A DNA stretch of 64,000 nt from Bettongia penicillata ogilbyi (Eukaryota > Chordata > Mammalia > Diprotodontia > Potoroidae), in the NCBI GenBank assembly GCA_023548195.1, contig JAJHZJ010000251.1:1612001-1676000 (forward strand). The letters are read 5' to 3'. Each line of letters begins with the position of its first letter. The first letter of the stretch is position 1. Of the stretch, positions 35,617 through 46,060 are shown in pieces. A model generated the notes under the pieces. That model saw only the letters and a program-made list of their open reading frames with translations. It had not been told where the DNA came from and did not search any database. The translations under genes were made by a program, and so were the position numbers.

Positions 35617-37840
35617 AGAAAATTTGGAACCCAAAATCTTGTGAAAATGAATGTAAAAAGTTAAATAAATAACTTTATATTTAAAAAATAATAAAAAAAA
35701 TCATGATGCAACAATATGTTGTGTACAAGAAACACATTTGAAATGGGGGCCTACACACAAGGTAAAGATAAATGGTTGAAGCAGAATATTTTGTGCTTCA
35801 GCTGATGTAAAAAAAAGCAGGGGTAGCAATCCTAATGTCAGACAAAGCAAAAGCAGAAAAAGATCTAGTCAAAAGAAATAAGGAAGGGCACTATATCCTG
35901 CTAAAAGGCGCCATAGACAATGAAGCAATTTCATTGCTAAACACATATGCTCCAAATGGTATACCATCCAAGTTCTTAGAGAAGTTAAGAGGGTAACAGA
36001 AAGAAATAGATAGCAAAACTCCTACCCTGAACTTGTTAAAGCTAACCTCAAAAGAAACAAGAAAGAAGTTAAGGAGATGAATAAAACTTTGGATAAGGCA
36101 GATATGATAGATCTCTAGAGAAAACTGAATGGGGATAGAAAGGAATACACCTTTTTCTCGGTAATATATGGAACATATACAAAAATTGGCCATGTGTTAG
36201 GGCATAAAAAAACCTCGCAATCCACCACAGAAATGTAGAGATAGCCAAGGCATCCTCAGATCATAATGCAATAAATATTATATGTAGTCAAAGATCATGG
36301 ATAGATAAAACAAAAATTAATTGGAAACAAAATAATGTAATCCTAAAGAATGACTGGGTTAAACAATAAATCATAGAACCAATGAACAGCTTCATTCAAG
36401 AGAATGACAATAATGAGACAAGCTACCAATTCTTATGGGATACCACAGAAGCCATTCTTAGGAAAAGTTTTATATCTTTGAATGCCCATAGGAATAAAAT
36501 AGAGAAAGAGGAGATCAATGAAATGTGCATGCAGCTGACAAAAACTAGAAAAAGAACAAATTGAAAATCCCCAAGTAAATACCAAACTAGAAATACTGAA
36601 AACTAATGGAGATATTAAAGAAACTGAAATTAAGAATACTATTGAACTAGTAAATAAAACTAAGAGTTGGCGTTATGAAAATAACCATAAAGTTGATAAA
36701 CCTTTGGTCAATTTGATTTAAAAAAAGAAAGAAGAAAACCAAATTACCCACATCAAGAATGGAAAGGGTGAACGAACCTCCAATGAGGAGGAAATTAAAA
36801 AAAACAATACAATTAAAAGTACTTTGCCCAACTCTATGCCCATAAATTTGACAACATAGGTGAGATGGATGAATATTTTTTAAAAAATCTAAATTGTCCA
36901 GATTAACAGAAGAAGAAGTTTAATATTAAATAATCCTATCTTATTAAAAGAAATTGAACAAGCCATCAAGGAAGTCCTAGGGAAAAATATCTCCAGGGTC
37001 CGATGGATTTACAAATGACTTCTATCAAACATTTAAAGAACAATTAATTCCAATACTATTTAGACTATTTGGAGAAATTGCTGAAGAAAGAGTCCTGCCA
37101 AATTCTTTTTATGATATAAATATTTTTCTGATGCCTAAACCAAGAAGAATCAAAAGAGAAAGAAAATTATAGATCTATTTCTCTAATGAATATCGATGCA
37201 AAAATTTAAAATAAGATATTAACAAAAAGAATAAAGCAATTTATCACAAAAATAATACATTATGATCAGGTAGGTTTTATACCAGGAATGCAGTGCTGTT
37301 TCAGGTTTAGGAAAACGATCAGCATTATTGATCATATCAACAACAAAACCAGAAACTATGTGATTATCCCAATAGGTGCAGAAAAAGCTTTTGACAAAAT
37401 ACAAAACCCATTCCTATTGAAAATACTGAAAAGCATAGGAATAAATGAAGCCTTCCATAAAATAATAAGTAGTATCTATGTAAAATCATCAACAGACCTT
37501 ATATGCAATAGGGATAAGTTAGATGCATTTCCAGTAAGATCAGGGGTGAAAGAATGATGTCCAGTGTCACCTCTGTTATTCGATATGGTATTAGAAATGT
37601 TAGCTTTAGCATTAAGAGAAGAAAAATAAATGGAAGGAATTAGAATAGCCAAAGAAGAAACTAAGGTATCACTTAGTTCTCTAAGAAATTAAGTTATATT
37701 TTAGCAGATAATATGATGATACACTTACAGAAGCTCAGAGAATCAAGTAAAAAAACTATTTGAAATAATAAACAAGTTTGGCGAAGTTGTAGGTTACAAA
37801 ATGAACCCACATAAATAATTTCCATTTCTAGAGGGGTGGA

Positions 37841-37853
37841 GCCAAGATGGCAG
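37841..37853 (+). promoter_or_regulatory. YY1-like site at the element 5' end
   Basis: gccaagatggcag carries the AAGATGG core at about 10-15 bp from the element start. In human L1 a YY1 site at this position sets accurate transcription initiation. The same motif is present in copy 1 (34021), copy 3 (inverted, about 45911-45925) and the host L1 modules. Confidence 0.6.
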
Positions 37854-38204
37854 AGTAGAAAGACTCACGTATGCTAGCTCCGAACCCACAGCCCATATAT
37901 TTCCTGCAAGAAGAACTCCCCACAAATTCTGGATCACTGCAAGAAGCGCAGAAACACAGTGGAGAAGATCTCTGTTCCAGGGAGCCCTGGAGAGCTGTCC
38001 CCAGGGTCCATCATGCCCCGGAAAGCAAAGTCCACCCCTATGCTGCCCTGGCTGGATGGCCCCAGAGAAGCAGATCCAAGCAGGCTTCAGGGATGGAATA
38101 TCTGGTGGCCGGGAAGGTCCCTCTGCCCACAGACGCTACAGGTCAGTGAGAGAGACGTCTAGGCTGGCCGAGAGGGGAGCGGGGTGTCTGTGTGACTCGG
38201 GCCC

Positions 38205-38292
38205 CCCAGGAGGCAGTGGCAGAGCCAGCAGCAGAGGCAGCGGCAGAAGCAGCAGCAGAGGGAGCGGCAATGGCAGTGGCAGCGGCCCAGGA
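38205..38292 (+). repeat. GCA/GCG-type triplet tract in HAL1-like 5' UTR
   Basis: About 90 bp of interrupted GGCAGC/AGCAGC/GGCAGA units, making Ala/Glu-, Gly/Ser- and Leu/Cys-rich frames on both strands. Copy 1 has almost none of it (34385-34420) and copy 3 has a shorter version (about 45515-45560, antisense). Confidence 0.85.
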
Positions 38293-38530
38293 CTTCCCGA
38301 GCAGGCAGAAGTTCAGGGCCAATACTGAAGGTCTCTGCATAAACCCCCTGAGGGAACTGAGCCTGGGAGGTGGTCTTCCCCGCACCTGAGCTCCAGAACT
38401 TAAGCTCACATTTAATAACAGCCACACCTGCCGCAGAAAGCCCATTTGAATCTCAGACCCCAAGCACTAGCTGGGAAGATCTAGGCAAGGGTGCAGAGGA
38501 ATCTCAGAAGTCAAGTAACTGGCTGGAAAA

Positions 38531-39632
38531 ATGCCCAGAAAAGGGAAGAAAAATAAGACAATAGAAAGCTACTTTCTTGGGAGACAGATGTTTCCGCCGT
38601 TCATTTCCAATGACGAGAAACAATACTTACCACCAGGGAAAGACATGGAGGTCGGGGCATCTGTATCCCAGACATCCCAGGGGGATTTCCAGTGGGCTCA
38701 GGCCATGAAAGAGCTCAAAAAGGATTTTGAAAGTCAAGTTAGGCAGGTGGAGGAAAAACTGGGAAGAGAAACAAGAGAGATGCAAGAAAAGCATGAAAAA
38801 CGGCTCAATACCTTGGTAAAGGAGACCCAAAAAAATGCTGAAGAAAATAACAACTTGAAAAAAAGCCTCACTCAATTGGCAAAAGAGGTTCAAAAAAGCC
38901 AATGAGGAGAGGAATGCTTTCAAAAGCAGAATTAGTCAAATGGAAAAAGAGGTTCAAAAGCTCACTGAAGAAAATAGTTCTCTCAAAATTAGAATGGAAC
39001 AGATGGAGTATAATGACTTTCTGAGAAACTAAGAAATCACAAAACAAAATCAAAAGAATGAAAAAATGGAAGAGAATGTGAAATATCTCACTGGAAAAAC
39101 AACTGACCTGGAAAATAGATCCAGGAGAGACAATTTAAAAATTATGGGACTACCTGAAAGTCATGATCAAAAAAAGAGCCTAGACATCATCTTCCATGAA
39201 ATTATCAAGGAAAACTGACCTGATATTCTACAACCAGAGGGCAAAATAAGTATTGAAAGAATCCATCGATCACCACCTGAAAGAGATCCAAAAAGAGAAA
39301 CTCCTAGGAACATTGTGGCCTAATTCCAGAATTCCCAGGTCAAGGAGAAAATCTTGCAAGCAGCTAGAAAGAAACAATTCCAGTATTGTGGAAATACAAT
39401 CAGGATAACTCAAGGTCTAGCACCTTCTACATTAAGGGATTGAAGGGCATGGAATAGGATATTCCAGAAGTCAAAGGAACTAGGACTCATACCAAGAATC
39501 ACCTACCCAGCAAAACTGAGTATAATAGTTCAGGGGAAAATATGGTCTTTCAGTGAAACAGAGGACTTTCAAGCATTCTTGATGAAAAGACCAGAGCTGA
39601 AAAGAAAATTTGACTTTCAAACACAAGAATGA
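38531..39632 (+). pseudogene. ORF1 of HAL1-like copy 2
   Basis: Starts MPRKGKKNKTIESYFLG, open to 38905. The middle is a coiled coil (QVRQVEEKLGRETREMQEKH). One extra A in 'ttcaaaaaagcc' near 38890 shifts the frame. The next frame continues the coiled coil, then TTDLENRSRRDNLKIMGLPE (RRM-like entry) and RIFQKSKELGLIPRITYPAK (C-terminal domain), ending FDFQTQE. At least four stops occur after the frameshift, including a TGA at 39216-39218 that copy 3 shares. The span of about 367 codons is normal for L1 ORF1. Confidence 0.85.
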
Positions 39633-40567
39633 GAAGAAGCATGAAAAAGTAAACAGCAAAGAGAAGTCTTAAGAGACTTACCAAAAGTGAGCTGTTTACA
39701 TTCCTACATGGAAAGTCAATATTTGTAACTCTTAAAACTTGTCAGTATCTGGGTAGGTGGTGGGATCACACACAGACATGTACATGCATGCACGCACACA
39801 CACATACACACATGCATGCACATACAGAGACAGAGAGCACAGAGTGAATTGAATAGTAAGGGATCATATCTTAAAAGAAATTAAGGTAAATGGTCAGAGA
39901 GAAATGTAGTGGGAGGAAACAGGGTGAAATGGAATGGGGTGAATTATATCTCATCCAAGAGGCAAGCAGGAGACTTTTTAGTGGAGGGAAAAAGAGGAGA
40001 GCTGAGAAAAAAAAAAGAAGAAGAAGTTTACCCTCATCACATTTGACTAAAGGAAGGAATAAAATGCACACTCACTTTGGTATGAAAACCTACCTTACAA
40101 TACAGGGAAGTGGGGGAGAAGGAGATAAGCAAGGGGTGGATGATGGAAGGGAGGGCAACGGGAGGAGGGAGCAATTTGAAGTTAACACTCGGGGAGGGAC
40201 AGGATCAAAAGAGAGAATAGAAACAATGGGGGGCAGGATAGGATGGAGGGAAATACAGTTAGTCTTACAGAACACGACTATTATTGAAGTCATTTGCAAA
40301 AGTACACAAATATGGCCTATATTGAGTTGCCTGCCTTCCTAAAGAGAATGGGTGGGGAAGGAGGGATGGGGAGAATTTGGAACTCAAAGTTTTAGCAACA
40401 ACTGTTTATTATTGTTGTTGCTACTAGGAAATAAGAAATACAGTTAATGGGGAATAGAAAGTCATCTGGCCCTACAGGACAAAAGAGAAGATAGGGACAA
40501 GAGAAGGGAGGGATGATAGAAGAGAGGGCAGATTGGTGATAGGGACAATTGGATTGCTCAGTGTATT

Positions 40568-40593
40568 GGGGTGGGGGGAGGGGATAAAAGGGG
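40568..40593 (+). other. G-rich tract in HAL1-like 3' UTR (possible G-quadruplex)
   Basis: ggggtggggggagggg followed by a fourth run (gggg) within 26 bp. It corresponds to 35583-35616 in copy 1. In copy 3 it is antisense near 43198-43215 with fewer G-runs. Confidence 0.6.
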
Positions 40594-42303
40594 AGATAAT
40601 TTAGACCCCAATATTTTGTGAAAATGAATGTAAAAAGTTAAATAAATAAATTTTTATTTAAAAAAATAATTTCCATTTCCATATATTACTAACAAAGCCC
40701 AACAGAAAAGGATAGAAAGTAAAATTCCATTCAAGCTACAGTGGACACTTTAAAATATCTGGGAGTCTGCCTGTCAAAAGAAACCCAAGGACTATGTGAA
40801 CTCAATTATGAAACAATTTTCACACGAAATCAGATCTAAGTATGTGGAAAAACATCAACTGCTCGTGGATAGGCTGAGCTAATATAATAAAAATAACAAT
40901 TCTACCTAAATTAATTTACTTATTCAGTGCCATGACAATCAAACCACCAGATAATTATTTTCTAGAGCTAGAAAAAATAATTTCAAAATTCATCTTGAAG
41001 AACAAAAGGTTCAGAATATCAAGGGAGCTAATACAAAGAAAGGCTAGGGAGCATGACCTAACCTTACTAGATCTCAAATTGTATTAAAAAGCAGCAATTT
41101 TCAAAAGCACTTCTTACTGCCTAAGGAATAGAGGTGTAGACAAGTGGAATAGGTTAGGAACTCATGCCACAGTAATCACTGAATATAGCAATCTACTGTT
41201 TAGCAAACGCAAGGACCCCAACTTTGGGGATAAAAACTCATTGTTTAACAAAAACTGCTGAGAAAACCAGTTAACAATTTTGCAGAACCTGTACCTGACG
41301 CCATACCCAAGAATAAAATTCAAATGCCTGTATGACCTAGGTATAAAGGTTGATGCTATAAGAAAAATTAAGCGAACAAAGAATACTGTATTTGTCAGAT
41401 TTAAGGAGAATAGAGAAATTTTTGACTGAACAAGACATAGATAACATTATGAAGTGCAAAATAGATAATATTGATAACATTAAATTGAAAAGTTTTTGCA
41501 CAAACACAATGCAACCAAGTTTAGGAGGGAAGCAGAAAACTGGGAAATAATTTTGCTAATAGTATCTGTGATAAACATCCCATTTCTAAACTATATAGAG
41601 AACTGAATCAAATGTACAAGAATACAAGTCATTCCCCAATTGATAAATGGCCAAAGAATATAAACAGGCAGTTTTCAGAGGAAGAATTTAAAGCTCTCTA
41701 TAATCATATGAAAAAGTGCTCTAAATCACTATTGATTAGAAAGATGCAAATCAAAAAGACTGGCTAACATTACAAAACAGGAAGGTGATAAATGTTGGAG
41801 AAGATGTGGGAGAGTTGGAACACTAATTCGTTGTTGGTGTTGCCATGAACTGATCCCACCATTCTGGAGAGCAATTTGAAACTATGCCCAAAGGGCTACA
41901 AAAATGTGCATACCCTTTGACCCAGCAATATTGCTTCTAGGAGTGTATTGCAAAGAGATCATAAAAGCAGGAAAGGGTCCTACATGTACAAAAATTTTTT
42001 ATAGTAGCTGCCTCTGGGGTGGCCACGAACTGGAAATCAAGGGGATGCCCATGAATTGGGGAATGGTTGAACAAGTTGTATTATACAAATACAATGGAAT
42101 ACTCTTGTGCTATAAGAAATGATGAACAGGAAGACTTCAGAGAGACCTGGAAGGATATATATGAATTGATGCTGAATGAAAGGAGCAGTAAGTACCGGAA
42201 GAACTTTGCATACAGTCACAACTACAGTGTAGGAGGAATTTTTCTGGTAGACTTACCCTTCATAACAATGCAAGTACCTATAAAATTCCCAATGGGCTCT
42301 TGA

Positions 42304-42620
42304 TGCAAAATGCCATCCACATCCATAGAAAGAACTATGGAATTGGATCACAGAATGAAGCAGATTATTTTCTCTTGTGTTATGTTTTTTTTCATGATTT
42401 CTCCCATTCATTTAAATTATTCTATGCAACATGACTAAGGTGCAAATATATTTAATGAAAATGCAAGTATAGAACCTATATAAGATTGCATGCTGTCTCA
42501 GAGAGGGAGAGTGGACAGAGGGGAAAGGGATAGAGAAAGAAGGGGGGATAAAATCTAAGACATATGGAAGTGATTGTAAAAAATTGAAAGCAAATGAATT
42601 AATTAAACTATATTTTAAAA
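42304..42620 (+). other. 3' UTR and terminus of the long L1
   Basis: 'gccatccacatccatagaaa' parallels 12320-12345 in the truncated L1. A purine-rich block (gagagggagagtggacagag) and A-rich end (aattaattaaactatatttt) close the element. Taking out both insertions, the L1 from 30742 to here is about 7.3 kb, a normal full length. No convincing target duplication; 'taaaag' at both ends is too short to rely on. Confidence 0.75.
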
Positions 42621-42624
42621 GAAT

Positions 42625-43095
42625 GTCTGTGACAAAATAATTCACCCTGTAGCCAAACTGTTGATATTTCTTTCCAAATTTAACTAAGCTGTCCTTAGCC
42701 AACTTATCCACAGTCTGTGACTGAGTCTGTAATTGAAGTCCTCCTGCCTTGGTAAAATATGACATAACTTGAACACTGCCAGGAAGCATATCCAGTGTAT
42801 CTTCTGTAGCACTATAGCTGAAAAGAGCACAATAATACTCCAGTTGAGGAGAGTTCAGTACCATCCAGCCCAGACAGTATCTAAAACTCCAATGTGTAAC
42901 AAATCTAGCCTGGCAGTGGCTGGTCAGCAGTGGAGCATGGTAAAAAGCAGTAAAGTCACCAATTGAATTGCTTCATCCAGACAATCAGCATATTGACTTT
43001 TCTAGCTGAGACACTATACACTAAGAGGAGTATACCCAGCGGAGCCACCAATCTTGCAAAGATATTGATAGACCCAGCAAAGAAGCAACCCTTCA
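42625..43095 (-). other. Unassigned segment with a protein-like open frame on the minus strand
   Basis: Between the L1 end and HAL1-like copy 3. On the minus strand a frame reads LNSPQLEYYCALFSYSATED followed by a Gln/Lys-rich stretch (VDKLAKDSLVKFGKKYQQFG) to about 42625. A second frame upstream is hydrophobic (RLVAPLGILLLVYSV). I do not recognise a family. It could be a worn processed pseudogene or a chance frame. Confidence 0.3.
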
Positions 43096-43108
43096 ATTCA
43101 TTGAATAC

Positions 43109-45934
43109 TTTTTCTTTTTTTTAATATAAATTTATTTATTTATCTTTTTACATTCATTTTCACAAAATTTTGGGTCCCAAATTTTCTCCACATTTGTCCC
43201 CTCCTCCCATCCCAATACACTGAGCATTCCAATTTCCCCTATCACCAATCTGCCCTCTCTTCTATCATCCCTCCCTTCTCTTGTCCCCATCTTCTCTTTT
43301 GTCCTGTAGGGCCAGATGACTTTCTATTCCCCATTACCTGTATTACTTATTTCCTAGTAGCAACAACAATACTAACCAGTTGTTCCTAAAACTTTGAGTT
43401 CCAAATTCTCCCCATCCCTCCCTCCCCACCCATTCCCTTTGGGAAGGCAGGCAATTCAATATAGGCCATATCTGTGTAGTTTTGCAAATGACTTCCATAA
43501 TAGTTGTGTTACGTAAGACTAACTATATGTCCCTCCATCCTATCCTGCCACCCATTGTTTCTATTCTCTCTTTTGATCCTGTCCCTCCCTGAGTGTTGAC
43601 TTCAAATTGCTCCCTCCTCCAATTGCGCTCCCTTCCATCATTCCCCCCACCCTGCTTATCTCCTTCTCCCCCACTTTTCTGTATTGTAAGATAGGTTTTC
43701 ATACCAAAATGAGTGTGCATTTTACTCCTTCCTTTAGTCAAATGTGATGAGGGTAAACTTCATGTTTTTTTCTCAGCTCTCCTCTTTTTCCTTCCACTCA
43801 AAAGTCTCCTGCTTGCTCTTGAATGAGAGATAATTTACCCCATTCCATTTCACCTCTCTCCTCCCACTACATTTCTCTCTCACCATTTACCTTAATTTCT
43901 TTTAAGATGTCATCCCATCCTATTCAATTCACTCTGTGCTCTCTGTCTCTGTGTGTCCGTGCATGTGTATATGTGTGGGTGTGTGCATGCATACGTGTAC
44001 GTGTGTGTGTGTGTGTGTGCGTGTGTGGTCCCACCAACTACCCAGATACTGAAAAGTTTTAAGAGTTACAAATATTGTCTTTCCATGTAGAAATGTAAAC
44101 AGTTCACTTATGCTTAAGTGCCTTATGACTTCTCTTTGCTGTTTACTTTTTCATGCTTCTTCTCATTCTTGTGTTTGAAAGTCAAATTTTCTTTTCAGCT
44201 CTGTTTTTTTCATCAAGAATGATTGAAAGTCCTCTGTTTCATTGAAAGACCATATTTTCCCTTGAAGTGCTATACTCAGTTTAGCTGGGTAGGTGATTCT
44301 TGGTTTGAGTCCTAGTTCTTTTGACTTCTGGAATATCCTATTCCACTCCCTTTGATCCCTTAATGTAGAAGCTGCTAGATCTTGTGTTATCCTGATTGTA
44401 TTTCCCAATACTGGAATTTTCTTTCTAGCTGCTTGCAGTATTTTCTCCTTGACCTGGGAATTCTGGAATTTGGCCACAATGTTCCTAGGAGTTTCTCTTT
44501 TTGGATCTCTTTCAGGTGGTGATCGATGGATTCTTTCAATACTTATTTTGCCCTCTGGTTGTAGAATATCAGGTCAGTTTTCCTTGATAATTTCATGGAA
44601 GATGATGTCTAGGCTCTTTTTTTGATCATGGCTTTCAGGTAGTCCCATAATTTTTAAATTGTCTCTCCTGGATCTATTTTCCAGGTCAGTTGTTTTTCCA
44701 ATGAGATATTTCACATTCCTTCCATTTTTTTCATTCTTTTGATTTTGTTTTGTGATTTCTTGGTTTCTCAGAAAGTCGTTAGTCTCCATCTGTTCCATTC
44801 TAATTTTGAGAGAACTATTTTCTTCAGTGAGCTTTTGAACCTCTTTTTCCATTTGACTAATTCTGCTTTTGAAAGCATTCTTCTCCTCATTGGCTTTTTG
44901 AACCTCTTTTGCCAATTGAGTTAGCTGTTTTTCAAGGCGTTATTTTCTTCAGCATTTTTGGGGGTCTTCTTTACCAAGGTATTGACCCGTTTTTCATGCT
45001 TTTCTTGCATCTCTCTCATTTCTCTTCCCAGTTTTTCCTCCACCTGTCTAACTTGATTTTCAAAATCCTTTTTGAGCTCTTCCATGGCCTGAGCCCATTG
45101 CATATCTATTTCGGATGTTTGGGCCACAGAGGCCTTGGCTTCTCTGTCTTTCCCTGACGGTAAGCATTGTTCTTCCTCATCAGAAAGGAAAGGAGGAAAC
45201 ATCTGTTCACCAAGAAAGTAACCTTCTATGGTCTTATTTTTTTTCCCCTTTCTGGGAATTTTCCCAGCCAGTTGCTTGACTTCTGGGATTCCTCTCCACC
45301 ACTGCCTAGATCTGCCCAGATAGTCCTTGGGTTCTGAGATTCAAATGCTGCTCCCCAGCCTCAGGGCTTTCAGTGGTAGGTGTAGAAGCTATTCAAAGTG
45401 AGCTTAAGTTCTGGTGCTCAGGTGGGGGTTGGACCTACTCCCAGGCTCAGTTCCCTCAGGGGGTTTATGCGGAGACCTTCAGTAATAGAGGGGAGCTCCT
45501 GCCTGCTTGGGGAGCTCAGGTCTGCTGCTGTCACTGTTTCTGCCGCTGCCTCCTGAGGTTGCCTGAGTTGTGGAGACACCCTGCTCCCCTCTTGGCTCGC
45601 CCACAAATCTCTCTCACTCACGTGTAGCACCTGTGGGTGGATGGACCTTTCCGGCCATCCAGAGGTTCCATCCCTGAAGCCTGCTCGGATCTGCTCCTCT
45701 CGGGGCCACGCAACCAAGGCACAGCTGGGCTCTGCTCTGGGCTTGGTGCACGATGGACCTTTGGTGCCAGGTTTTCAGGGCTCTCTGGAACGCACATCTC
45801 CTCCACTCCGCTGCTGTGCAGCTTCCACTGCTCTAGGACCTGTTGGGAGCTCTCCTCACAGGAAATTTATGAGCTTTGGGTTCGGAGCTAGCATATGTAA
45901 GTCTTTCTACTGCGCCATCTTGGCTCCTCCCCGC
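43109..45934 (-). mobile_element. ORF1-only HAL1-like L1 derivative, copy 3, minus strand
   Basis: Antisense copy of about 2.83 kb. The poly-T and 'aaatttatttatttatctt' end lies at the left. The 5' end at the right contains the inverted start (gcgccatcttggctcctcc). Flanked by cattgaata at 43100-43108 and 45935-45943, extendable with one shift. It carries the same 5' UTR, ORF1 and 3' UTR as copy 2, including a TG/CA-rich block at 43960-44030, and no ORF2. Inserted in an older dispersed repeat. Confidence 0.9.
44163..45265 (-). pseudogene. ORF1 of HAL1-like copy 3
   Basis: The start codon is lost (ATG to ATT near 45260). Frames on the minus strand: MFPPFLSDEEEQCLPSGKD with coiled coil (44921-45202), a 1-nt deletion near 44930, MAKEVQKANEEKNAFKSRIS through NRSRRDNLKIMGLPESHDQK (44574-44915), then TGA at 44574-44576, and a C-terminal frame FQNSQVKEKILQAARKK to FDFQTQE (44163-44477). 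The TGA is at the same codon as in copy 2; the other lesions are private. Confidence 0.85.
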
Positions 45935-45943
45935 CATTGAATA

Positions 45944-46060
45944 TTTTTCTAAGCACTGAGGATACAATCTAAAAACATTAGGCAGTCTCTTCCCTCAAGA
46001 TTACAATCTGCTGGGTGAAGATAACATATGAAAAATAAGTGAAAAAAGTGAGCTAAAAAG
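45944..46060 (+). repeat. Ancient interspersed repeat (family not named), target of copy 3
   Basis: 'tctaagcactgaggatacaa' and 'gtctcttccctcaagattac' follow a dispersed mammalian repeat also seen at 50830-50945 and 57040-57405. Its upstream part (ttcaattcattgaata) lies left of HAL1-like copy 3. Confidence 0.5.

Larger units (their letters stand above)
34012..35695 (+). mobile_element. ORF1-only HAL1-like L1 derivative, copy 1, internally deleted
   Basis: Begins gggggaagagccaagatggt and ends with 'gttaaataaataacttt' plus an A-rich tail. It is flanked by a 15-bp target duplication aaaaatcatgatgca (33997-34011 and 35696-35710). Compared with copy 2 it lacks about 1.1 kb covering most of ORF1 and the start of the 3' region, joined at 'aaaagagg' (35016-35023). 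No ORF2 sequence is present. The remaining ORF1 start (MFPPFLSDEE frame) is open to about 34954. Confidence 0.9.
37829..40663 (+). mobile_element. ORF1-only HAL1-like L1 derivative, copy 2, complete length
   Basis: About 2.83 kb. Begins 'gaggggtggagccaagatgg', carries a GC-rich 5' UTR, an ORF1 remnant (38531-39632) and about 1 kb of 3' UTR, and ends 'gttaaataaataaattttta'. It is flanked by a 16-bp target duplication aaataatttccatttc (37813-37828 and 40664-40679), which sits inside the host L1 reverse transcriptase. No ORF2 lies between ORF1 and the tail. This layout matches the HAL1 ('half L1') class known in mammals, including marsupials. The 3' UTR has two successive modules, each ending with 'aatttggaac'-like words. 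Confidence 0.92.
33981..42303 (+). pseudogene. L1 ORF2 (endonuclease-reverse transcriptase), decayed and split by two insertions
   Basis: Endonuclease: IKNHDATICCVQETHL spans the first insertion once its duplicated target is discounted, and EYTFFSVIYGTYTKIGHVLG lies near 36150. Linker: FISLNAHRNKIEKEEIN near 36470. Reverse transcriptase: [19 protein letters not shown] near 37380 and CPVSPLLFDMVLEMLAL near 37560. C-terminus: IPFDPAILLLGVY near 41910 and YNGILLCYKK near 42100. The expected YADD-type site near 37700 is degraded. Multiple stops and frameshifts. The N-terminal catalytic Asn region is not recognisable. Insertions occupy 34012-35695 and 37829-40663. Confidence 0.88.

Noticed and set aside
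38192..38389. Ala/Glu-rich frame and overlapping Gly/Ser frame in the 5' UTR
   Set aside because: Created by the GCA/GCG-type triplet tract and absent from copy 1, so it is unlikely to be a conserved upstream ORF.
39890..40342. 150-codon plus-strand frame in copy 2
   Set aside because: It lies in the HAL1-like 3' UTR, is Gly/Arg/Lys-rich from purine-rich DNA, and is not maintained in the other copies.
30742..42620. Endogenous retrovirus
   Set aside because: No paired LTRs, primer-binding site or protease/integrase motifs. ORF order, target duplications and A-rich ends fit L1.
42412..42864. 150-codon minus-strand frame treated as one gene
   Set aside because: Its C-terminal half runs antisense through the L1 3' UTR, so the frame as a whole cannot be a gene. 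Only the part above 42625 is kept, as unassigned.
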